Shown here in pieces: positions 9,901 through 18,639 of a DNA stretch of 64,000 nt. The notes below the pieces were generated by a model. The model made no database searches. It was not told the DNA's origin and saw only the letters and a list, made by a program, of their open reading frames with translations. The stretch is from assembly GCA_000469685.2 (NCBI GenBank), contig LS997565.1, positions 31,342,645-31,406,644 on the forward strand. The letters are read 5' to 3'. Made by a program: the position numbers and the translations under genes. The DNA comes from Haemonchus contortus (lineage: Eukaryota > Nematoda > Chromadorea > Rhabditida > Trichostrongylidae). Positions within the stretch are counted from its first letter, which is position 1. The number at the start of each line of letters is the position of its first letter.

Positions 9901-12900
9901 ATCCGATCTAAAGTTAAAGCTGCCTTACAAAGGAGGTTCGATGACCTTTGCAGTTCAACATGTGATTTTAAAGGGGTGCCATCGCGCATCGTGGCTGAAC
10001 GGATCTCGGGAAATCATGAAGCGGACGCGACTAGTCAGCGGAGTTTATCTAAGTCTCGTGTCACTGTATTGGGAGGCTTCCCTCTATCTGACTGCGCTCG
10101 TTCGATCTTGGAAATGGGCCCGAGTTTTTCAACTTCACAGTCCATTTCCATAATTGTCATGCGGAAAGTAATGTGCAATCTACACGAACTTCAGGATCGA
10201 CTCCGTTATAGGGCTAGATGTGACAAAGGCCCCTTGGTGGCAGAACAAGTGAGAAATGTGCTCAACATTCCCTTCCCAACCACGTTTTTCAAACAACAGG
10301 AACCACACATTGATTCTGATGCCAATTTTCGGGTTTTTGCCGACGAAGTGTTCAAGGTGCTTAGTAGGTTCCGAAAGCAAAACACCACATCCAACATTTC
10401 AAGAAAGCAAGCACGTGGTATTAAGGAACTTCGAGACCTGATAAAGTCTCGAACTATAAGGTTATCTGTCAGTGATAAAGGAGGAGAGTTTGTTGTAATT
10501 CCCAGACAACTCGACTGTGAAATAATAGAACACCATCTGGAAGACAAATCTCTCTATCGCCCAGCTTCTCTTGAGGAGTTCAAAACGCAGCTGCATAGAC
10601 TAAACCGGATGTGGGTGTCGGTAGCACGGTCTGCAGGACTGAGTGCAACCTTAATAACACGCCTCAAACTTGAGTCGCCTTGTTGCCCAGTCCTGTATCT
10701 GCTCATAAAGACACATAAGTTTTTAGATGCAGACGACCTAGCTTCGATAAATCCCACTTCCGTGAAAGTCGTCCTATAATAAGCTGCGTGGGTGATCCTA
10801 CTGACCGAATCGCTTGGTTCCTTAATACCATTTTAGTGCAGCTTCTAAACTTCTTCTTTCCCATCTCACTAACACCCAAATGCTTTTGGATCGCCTTGGC
10901 GCACTACACCCCAGTGGTTCGTGCGTTATGGAATCCTTTAATGTAGAAGCTCTGTATACGAATGTTAGCAACGGGTCTGCTATGGAAGCTATATTCGAGC
11001 TTTTTGGTCAGCACCAGAACGATACTAGTATGCGAGGGCTGTCTATACCCCAACTGATGACACTCGTGAAGGAGTGCCTCAGTTGTAACATTTTTAAATG
11101 GTCGGGAACGTATTTCGCACAGACTAGAGGCTTAGCTATGGGGCAGCGATTGGCGCCGGTTTTGGCCATATCGTTTATGGCCAAGATTGAAGCGCCTGTA
11201 CTGGAATATATGCCCTTACTTTACTGCAGATATATCGATGATTGCTTCATAGTCTGTGCGACACAGGAAGAAGTGGATGTGTGTTTCGGCCTACTGAATT
11301 CCCAATCAGAGCACATTAAGTTAACACGGGAAAAACCGACCAAAAATTGGCTTCCGTTCTTAAACGTTCAAGTGAGGTTACATGGCGATATGATTGTTAC
11401 GAAGTGGTATAGAAAGCCGAGCAATAAGAATATTATTGTCCATTATCACTCAGCTCATCCTTTTCATGTAAAACGAGCGGTCGTTTGGAATATGTTCCGC
11501 ACTGCTCAGAAGGTCTGCACTGGAGAGGATGAGCGAAAAGAGTCGCTTAAAATGGCACGTGATATAGCTTGGTCTAATGGCTATTACAATTTTCCAAATT
11601 CGCGTAGAACTTCTTCTGGCGGTGTGATTCTCAGACATGGTAGCACCTCGATTGAAGGAAAAATTCCTTCTGTACTACCATTTATTTCTGATGAAGTCAG
11701 GGCCTCCATTATAAAGTATCTAAAAAGATGGGTTTGGAAAACTTAGTTACCATTATAAACGTACCACCTTTCAATCTAAAGAAGCGCCTGGTTAGGAACA
11801 GGCTATACGATCGCCTATGTACCACCTCAAACTGTGTGGTTTGTCCAGCTGGAAGGGAGGGTGATTGTAATATGTCTGGGGTGGTCTACAAAATTACTTG
11901 CCGTGATTGTGGTGACGACTATATTGGAGAAACGGCAAGACCACTCCACGTGAGTGTTAAGGAGCACATAAATGAAATGGGGCGATTGAAGGAGTCTACT
12001 GCCTTGGGGAGTCACCGAATCCAAATACATAACGGAGGCGTTTTTGAGGTCACCATGGAGGTCGTGGCACAGGAATCGCAATTGTGCGCACGTAAAACCC
12101 TCGAGGCATTTTGGATACAGATCACCAGTCCCAAAATGAATCGTAGGGAAGAACGTCTCGCAATCACGCGTGAGCTGCTACCTTATATAAGGCTGGCCTT
12201 CCCGCAGAGACTTCAATGAGAACATACCCCAGCTGACACTGGTCGGTTGGTACCATCACTCGCTGGGTGGTTTCAAAGAATCCACAAAGCTACGGTGAGT
12301 GGTTTTCCTTTCAATCACTTACGTGCCCTCGGGGTCTCGAGCTTTAGTCGGGTTGGTGGAGACGTTTGGTCGGATAGTCACAGATTGTTATGATCCTTTC
12401 AGGCTCTGAAGAAGGCGATTCCGCCGAAACGTCAGCCTAATAAAACATACTTAAAAACCTCGTGAAGAGTTCAAGAAAACAGTAAACTCAGTGATACAAC
12501 TGAACATAGTTATTGACGTCTTCTTCTCCCTGGTGCTAACTCTGTACCGTTGCAGGGTTCGCACCTTTTGTTTGTCGTCAGATTTTGATTCCACCTTCGG
12601 CATCTTTCGCCGTAAGATTGGTTTTGCCGTAGTCTTATTATGATGTATGATGGTAATGATGCTATCCTTAATTATTTTGATGCCAACCAAGTAATGAAGT
12701 TGAGACACCTGCCGCACTACTGCATTTGTCGAGTCGCGTACTCTCACTCCTGCAGGGTACCTTTCCAGCAAAGCCGGAAACTTGTGTAGGCAATGTGGGA
12801 ACTAGGGGAAATGAAGGATGCCGATTTCATTGTTGTTAAGAATTTAACACAGGTGCAGCAAATGGATGTTTGAAAAACGGCTCCCTCAAGAAAAACTTAG

Positions 12901-15900
12901 CCGTTGCAACTCGAAGCCTTGTGATGCATAATCTCACGATGCGGACTTCAGTTTCCCACCCAAAAACAAGACTGTGATTAGAAAATGGAATGTGCGCAAT
13001 CGTATTAGTCTGCAATCCTTGTATATCTGCTCCGAGAGCTTGGCAATTATAGTACGATACCCCGGGTGTCTGCAGTGTCCGTTTGGCTCATGAGAGGCGA
13101 TGAAGGGACTGTACTAGTCCAGAAGAAAGATATGAATGAGGGGTACGATTTTCCTTCAAGAGAAACCCTCAATGGATAGGAGCCCATAAGCAAAAAGATA
13201 GTCGCTGAGCGATTCCTTTTGGAGACAAAAGCTGATTTGTGCAAATCACCGATCGTTTAATTTTGGAGGCGAGTATTATCGGGTTACGAGATGGCGCTAG
13301 TACGTTGAAGCCGTTGAGATTGCCTAGCTCATATGAAGTTCTGATAGGTCATCGAGTTCTATAATGTGATCTCATAGACTATTCACAGATTTACTTATCC
13401 TGCAATTAAATAATAATCTTTCATAATTGCGATGTCAAAACGAATGTTCGTAGTTAAGTTCCAAGAGCTGCTGAAATCATGTCACAAACAAAGGAGTTCT
13501 GCGCCGCTTCACAATGATTAGATTCCGCATAATTTTGGCACAGAGTAATCTTCGACTCTGATCATGTTTCACGCATGCTGCAACTGCAGATGCCAAGAAA
13601 AACTATATACTGAACAACCACAATTGCCGAACGACGAAGAGATTGTCCTAGGAAACTTGAAACGGATTATTGTTCCATGTGCTCAATAGCGTGGGTGAAA
13701 CTAAGTCTTCCGGAAAATATATATTTCTCGGGAACTCCGGGTCTGTGTTTATACATTGGTGACCATGCCACGAATCCAGTCGTCCCGTTTTGATCAACTG
13801 ACTGAGCTAGCCTCGTTTATAAGTTTTCTGCGAAAAAGTGGATTTTCAACGAAAAATCAGGGAAGAAGGAGTAGTTGGAGGGTTTGAAAGAGCGTTTTAG
13901 GTCTTTTGGTTATACAAACTTGCCCCTTCCCTACCTTCTACTAGTTCGAACGATGCAATTTATAAGGGTTTTGCATTCAGTGACTTGTATCAACGTCTGT
14001 AAGTTTTAAAGGCTTCACAGTCGCCTCTATTTCAGAGTCTCGTATTCGTAACGACGATCAACTGCGTTATAAGCATGATCGAGTGCATATATGACGTATC
14101 ATTTCTTTTGAAATTCCGGTGCCGTGTAATAGATTGGATCACAGACCAGGTGAGGCATTCCTTCCCCGTAATTGTTGATTTTTTTTTATAAAAAAGTTAG
14201 TCTTGAGGCAACTGGCTTCTGTCTGCCCATTTCCCAATCCTCTATATATATAAACCGCTAACTTTGTGTGTCCGTTTGTGTGTCCTCGCAAAAGTCACGT
14301 AGGCACGATCAAGAGCGTGGAGATCAAATGAGCGCGGTGGGGAGGTAGATCGCATGCTAACCGGTTTTTAGAGAAGAGGGAATTCAGGGTGGGAAACGTT
14401 TTACATGGGCATCTATTGGTATCAGGCATCATCGAACACTCTGCTCTTTTCCATTACTTCTCTGATGCGCAATCAAATAGTGCTTCGGGGCGTTAAGCAA
14501 TCCCATCAGAAGGATCCCGCGCATTCGACTTCCATTCAGAATCGTAGTGGCGTATTGAATGTGTATGTGGCCTATGCAATGACTTGCGGTAGCCGGCCGA
14601 TGTACAAGTCAGTGCTTTTCTGCATGTCCGCCCCGATCGCAATCTCCTACAATCAAACTGGAGCGACATTACCACTAGAAATGTAATGACAGCTACGCTC
14701 TTGAAAGGATACTTTGTTCTTGAGTGCTTAACTCTGATGCGCGATCTCCAGAAATGAAACTTAAGGGGGATTTTGGGTGAAACAGTGTCGTTTATACGGA
14801 GCATGAAAATGTTTTACTGCTCTTCTCGAGTAAAATCGTAGATGAGCGGTTGTGGACATGTGGTACACGCATGAGCGTGCGTAGCTCACTGGTGTAATTA
14901 TAATTGATCACTGCATGAAAGGCACAGTTCACGAGAAAAATGGTTTTTGAGATTCCCCCACAGGATAACTTTAGCCCCCCCCCCCCGTATACCATGTCTG
15001 GCCTGTTAGGTCGGAAGACGGCCTAGTTAGGGAGCTAAGAAGGCTAAAATGTTGGCTAGTGTGTTTCCCGGACGAGTTTAACCGGCATTGTAGAGGCTGC
15101 AGCAACAAGGGAACCCATGTAGAAAGTTCAAACAATCTGTGATGACCCATAGCGACAGTGAAGGACAGTTCTGTACAGTTCTAGCTTGATGTAGTCAGCT
15201 CCTTGCGCAATTGCATTAACCGAAATCTAGTCCCAATATCCCTTCCATGTTATTTCCGTCATGACAATCTCGTTCAACCTCTATTTTCCCTACTTTTGAG
15301 GAGCCGTAATTTTCTCGGAATCGGCATATTCTCTCGCTTCTTTTACCACCGATGAACTACTACCAATCCATTTTTCCACTTTTCGTTCGACTAAAAACGG
15401 GTACCTCAAAATTTTCGCGAACTGTGCCTTTAATCTTACATAAGAAGTCGTCCAGGTACTACTTTTGGGGAGGACTTTTTGTCTATAATGCAAGAAACAC
15501 TCTGAGCATAAACGACCAAGTGGGCGTTCAATTCGAAAATTGTATGCATATGTATTTATGTGTATGTATATATGTGTATGTATGTATGTATGTATGTATG
15601 TATGTATGTATGTATGTATGTATGTATGTATGCATGTATGTATGTATGTATGTATGTATGGTATGTATGTATGTATGTATGTATGTATGTATGTATGTAT
15701 GTATGTATGTATGTATGTATGTATGTATGTATGTATGTATGTATGTATGTATGTATGTATGTATGTATGTATGTATGTATGTATGTATGTATGTATGTAT
15801 GTATGTATGTATGTATGTATGTATGTATGTATGTATGTATGTATGTATGTATGTATGTATGTATGTATGTATGTATGTATGTATGTATGTATGTATGTAT

Positions 15901-16910
15901 GTATGTATGTATGTATGTATGTATGTATGTATGTATGTATGTATGTATGTATGTATGTATGTATGTATGTATGTATGTATGTATGTATGTATGTATGTAT
16001 GTATGTATGTATGTATGTATGTATGTATGTATGTATGTATGTATGTATGTATGTATGTATGTATGTATGTATTGTATGTATGTATGTATGTATGTATGTA
16101 TGTATGTATGTATGTATGTATGTATGTATGTATGTATGTATGATGTATGTAATGTATGTATGTATGTATGTATGTATGTATGTATGTATGTATGTATGTA
16201 TGTATGTATGTATGTATGTATGTATGTATGTATGTATGTATGTATGTATGTATGTATGTATGTATGTATGTATGTATGTATGTATGTATGTATGTATGTA
16301 TGTATGTAGCAGTATGAGTATGTATCGTATAGACACACTTGAAACACGACTATAAGTGGCATCAGTGAATTCCATGCGATCTTTGACCGTGAAAGAACGC
16401 AGTTGGCGGCGTGTTATAGCAAAATCGAGAAGAAGACCGTTGCTACAAAGCGAGCAAAACTGATCGTAAGACTTTTTTATCAAATTTATAATGCACTAAT
16501 CCGAAACCGTCTCAGAGAGAAAACTGATCATTGCAGCTTACTGCGATCCTCGCGTTTTTTTTTTGTGATTTTTTTTGTGGAAAGTTTAGATGCATATAAA
16601 GAGTAGGTTTCTCGTTTATATCCGACATTCAGACGATACTTTGTATGTAAGGACCATGTCAGTATTTTCAGTTGATTGTGTAAGCCCGAGGGCGCTCTAT
16701 TTTTCTCAGTCATGTACAATTTGTCACTATATGGGAATGTTCCTTTTGCAGTACGATCTCAACTTCTTCCTCATAATGACAACAAATGCCTTCACTATCA
16801 TCTTTCTGAGCCATACTCTGCGAGAAGAATTTCTACAACGATGGCGAAATTTCCAGCTGCCACGAAGGACATCCCGAATACGTACTAGTGTCACTATTCC
16901 ATTTAAGTAA
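6998..16910 (+). CDS. Srg-superfamily (srv-like) serpentine chemoreceptor, gene 1
   Basis: Predicted 300-aa seven-transmembrane receptor, by family a chemosensory GPCR of ciliated sensory neurons; the ligand is unknown. Exons: 6998-7148, 8906-8971, 9101-9234, 9302-9451, 9561-9689, 14036-14149, 16752-16910 (stop TAA). All introns are GT-AG and phases match (1,1,0,0,0,0) without any stop. TM1 is about residues 12-34 (AQLIISITAILFYSYLLYLM). TM2 starts with SAFFRIFIVTG and crosses intron 1. The end of TM3 carries the superfamily signature NRFTAVCYPHRHQQIW. TM4 starts LTCLIIEIVISVLIH, TM5 contains SIVLISYTIYAMNKQLR, TM6 SLVFVTTINCVISM and TM7 NFFLIMTTNAFTIIFLSH. Intron 5 hosts a Penelope element and intron 6 a TIR element plus a microsatellite. 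Exon 5 uses a TTTAG acceptor, chosen because it keeps phase and aligns with gene 2. The srv subfamily name is an inference. Confidence 0.88.
7873..8159 (-). repeat. tRNA-derived SINE, full-length copy (in receptor gene 1 intron 1)
   Basis: In the SINE sense it starts at about 8159 with GGCGGAGATGGTGTAGTGGC (an A-box-like TGGTGTAGTGG), followed by GGGTTCGAGTTCC (B box). The unrelated body follows (GTACCAGACTCGTCTGGGA, then TGACTTGTATATCGACT) and the TTTATCCTTTATT tail. This is the clearest evidence that the family is a Pol III, tRNA-derived SINE of about 285 bp. Confidence 0.8.
9800..9813. repeat. 14-bp target-site duplication, left copy
   Basis: CAACTGAACATAGT here is repeated exactly at 12497-12510. 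The flanking bases differ on both sides. Confidence 0.8.
9844..10779 (+). pseudogene. PLE ORF segment 1: N-terminal region and start of RT
   Basis: A 311-codon open frame. LRDLIKSRTIRLSVSDKGGE around residues 198-217 corresponds to the conserved PLE motif with DKGG, and VLYLLIKTHK around residues 285-294 corresponds to the PLE YGLPKTHK motif. The frame is lost at about 10770. The next segment, read one frame away (PIISCVGDPTDRIAWFLN), is the expected continuation of the RT, so one base has probably been lost here and a second change lies near 10860. Confidence 0.85.
10880..11746 (+). pseudogene. PLE ORF segment 2: reverse transcriptase core
   Basis: A 288-codon open frame with the RT palm motifs in order. 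FNVEALYTNV (about residues 20-29, first catalytic Asp region; the usual FDVE Asp is Asn here) is followed by TRGLAMGQRLAP (about 82-93) and CRYIDDCF (about 116-123), the catalytic YxDD box in the PLE form RYxDD. The Asp-to-Asn change in the first motif, if real, would disable the polymerase. It ends through a frame change at about 11735, and the GIY-YIG segment overlaps it by 19 nt. Confidence 0.88.
11728..12219 (+). pseudogene. PLE ORF segment 3: GIY-YIG endonuclease
   Basis: A 163-codon frame carrying the C-terminal nuclease of PLEs. A Cys cluster (C31, C36, C39, C47) precedes GVVYKI (about residues 51-56) and DDYIGETARPL (about 63-73), which are the GIY and YIG blocks. LEAFWIQ and a following Asn-Arg supply the conserved Glu and Asn positions. 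The domain looks complete and ends at a natural TGA. It is separated from the RT by a single frame break, so the parental element had one continuous RT-EN protein. Confidence 0.88.
12402..12437 (+). ncRNA. hammerhead-ribozyme-like motif at the PLE 3' end
   Basis: GGCT (12402-12405) pairs with AGCC (12434-12437) as stem I. CTGAAGA (12406-12412) fits the hammerhead core CUGANGA. GGCG-ATTC-CGCC (12414-12425) forms stem II. GAAA (12426-12429) is the second core box. ACGT (12429-12432) is a minimal self-complementary stem III ahead of C12433, the expected cleavage position. Hammerhead motifs are known in Penelope-like elements. The tiny stem III suggests it could work only as a dimer. Activity is inferred. 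Confidence 0.6.
12497..12510. repeat. 14-bp target-site duplication, right copy
   Basis: Exact repeat of 9800-9813, marking the 3' boundary of the Penelope element. Confidence 0.8.
14239..14400 (+). repeat. Helitron-like terminal repeat, copy 1
   Basis: It starts with TCTATATATATAAACCGCTA, followed by a TGTGTGTCCGTTTGTGTGTC run. Two related termini occur on the minus strand near 38150 and 28320. The TA-rich start plus TG-rich segment resembles non-autonomous Helitron 5' ends, but no Rep/helicase or 3' hairpin-CTRR end was established. Confidence 0.35.
14483..14620 (-). repeat. tRNA-derived SINE, partial (receptor gene 1 intron 6)
   Basis: Contains the inverted SINE body blocks (GACTTCCATTCAGAATCGTA and TGTACAAGTCAGTGCTTTT) but lacks the tRNA-like head. 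Confidence 0.65.
14905..15431. mobile_element. TIR element of the CACAGTTCACGA family, copy 1
   Basis: The left end AAAGGCACAGTTCACGA (about 14915) is matched by an inverted right end TTCGCGAACTGTGCCTTT (about 15412-15429). About 525 bp, with no transposase and a C-rich tract inside. It lies in intron 6 of receptor gene 1. Confidence 0.6.
15572..16307. repeat. (TATG)n microsatellite, about 735 bp
   Basis: About 184 near-perfect tetranucleotide units, with interruptions near 15632 (TGCATG), 15660 (extra G), 16071 (TATTG) and 16141-16152. It lies in intron 6 of receptor gene 1. Long open frames across it (MYVC and HTYI repeats) are artefacts of a 4-nt unit without stops. Confidence 0.97.
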
Positions 16911-16959
16911 TCAGTGATTCTAGATTCACTGCGATGCCCCACAATGCATAATATTTGGT

Positions 16960-16965
16960 AATAAA
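16960..16965 (+). terminator. polyadenylation signal of receptor gene 1
   Basis: AATAAA lies 50 nt after the TAA stop at 16910, a typical nematode 3' UTR length. Confidence 0.6.
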
Positions 16966-17380
16966 AAGTCAGTAATGTTTCATAAAATGATTACACTTGA
17001 AAGGCTGCATTTCATAGGTCGAGTTGGACTGCAAGAGAAATGTTTTCTTCCCCCTTGTTATGATTATATGTTCCCACTTAATTAAGTTCTTTATAAGAAC
17101 ACTTTCCGTTTTCTTTTCTTTATTGTCGCTCCGATTGAGAGGAATGTGGTAGAGCCATAAAAGCCAATTCATTTTCTCGTTATATTTGTTTCTTTCATAG
17201 GCCTTTTAGATGAATTGCTCATTTCCTTTATCAACGGTACAACATTACTGCCTTTTAGAAATCAGAGCTCGACATCATAAGCTAGAAGGAACGAGGGGAA
17301 AAACTGAGCCTGAAAATCAATCGGGCAAAGAATTCTCATTGTATCATATAGGCTTGCAAAGACGACGAGTAGGGTTTGCT
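16966..17380. other. intergenic, nothing recognised
   Basis: Short chance frames only. Confidence 0.45.
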
Positions 17381-17508
17381 GAAGTCCATTCTAATGAATC
17401 GGTGTTCTTGTGAAACACCGATATATTGAAATGGACTTCTTTGAGAGCACCAGACACTGCTGTCAGAGAACGATTTCCCAGAAACGCTTTTCTGTGAGCA
17501 GTGTCTGG
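17381..17508. repeat. pair of adjacent hairpins (MITE-like)
   Basis: Hairpin 1 (17381-17439) has outer arms GAAGTCCATT/AATGGACTTC and an inner TCGGTGTT/AACACCGA stem. Hairpin 2 (17450-17508) has perfect 12-bp arms CCAGACACTGCT/AGCAGTGTCTGG. They are 10 bp apart and could form a double cruciform. Confidence 0.55.
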
Positions 17509-18639
17509 CGAGTCTAGTTTGCATATGTACAATATACAGCCCCTGAGACTGTAACCCTCGTAGTCTTTTTCATTTCCACGTGCTCAACTCATCCTGCCAT
17601 TCCTGAGAAGACTCGGACCGAGATGCTTCACTCTTTTAGAAAGAAAAAAAGATAAATTTGTCCCCGGAACGAGTTCCCGTGTAAACTGAAGGAGAAGGCA
17701 CCAGAAGCCATGATAATACCTATTAGAAGCAATTTCGTGGTATTCTATCTATTTGTCGATGTTCTACTCCTCCCAATTCCTTCAAAAGCTCTAGAAGCCG
17801 TCGGCTATGCCTTCATGGCGCAGACGTTGTAAGCAGGTCAGTATCTGCAAACGGATTCCCATGGAACAGTCCGTGAAACGAAGCTGAACAGACTATCTGA
17901 AAACAACGATACTTACCACATTACTGAAACTCTTCTGCAGTACACAATTGTTGGAAAATCGCATGAACTTATCCGCCAACCGTGTAAATGTGAGTGATTA
18001 AATGAAAAGTAATAAAACAAAATGAAAGTACGTTCCAGTGGCTTCAGAAACTATTGTCCCTTGTGAAGAGACGTCTCGAGTGTGACTGAATTTCCTTTTT
18101 CGAGCCTAGGAACGAAATCAAAAGTAAAAAATAATAGATAGATACATATGTAGACAGATAGAGATATAAAAAATAAGGTCAAATATGTGGCACAGGAAAA
18201 TATTAATTCAAGAACGTAATAATGCATGCCCCACCTCCTGAATCTTCTCACCAGATCCGTGGGGAGCTGTCGGTACTTCAAGATGGTAACGGAATAAACT
18301 GAAGATAAAAATGAAGTTGAGAGATGAAGTTGAGTTCGGTAGATACTTCGCTTCATTTTTCACAACAGATTCAAGTTCTTCTATAAGCATATTCTTGCGT
18401 CAAGCGATTCTCCTGAGCTCATGGCATTCGTACATGTTTGTCCATCCATGGGAAGTGCTGAGTATTTTGAAAACATTTAAGCGCTCGACCTCTGCGACGT
18501 TTGAAGTATTTCCGCAAATTGACTACAGGATCCCTTTGCAAACCACTAAGTGTGATCTTCAATGCCTCGCTACTGTTCTCTAAAGTTCTCTCGTTGTGAA
18601 AGGAACCTATGGTAACAGGTATTCCGGAAAACCGTAATC
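17509..18639. other. intergenic, nothing recognised
   Basis: No domain, exon or repeat could be supported. Confidence 0.45.

Larger units (their letters stand above)
9814..12496 (+). mobile_element. Penelope-like retroelement (PLE) with RT and GIY-YIG endonuclease, in receptor intron
   Basis: A 2.68-kb element, same strand as the host gene, inserted in intron 5 of receptor gene 1 between exact 14-bp direct repeats. It encodes, in order, a PLE N-terminal region, the reverse transcriptase and a C-terminal GIY-YIG nuclease. Three frame breaks (about 10770, about 10860 and about 11735) split the ORF. The 3' UTR ends with a hammerhead-like motif and a short A-rich tail. No pseudo-LTR duplication was seen at the 5' end. 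The reading frame is otherwise almost free of stops, so the copy is fairly young, or some breaks are assembly errors. Confidence 0.9.

Noticed and set aside
15290..16483. Long open frames rich in His-Thr-Tyr-Ile or Met-Tyr-Val-Cys
   Set aside because: They are translations of the TATG tetranucleotide repeat, open on both strands by composition only.
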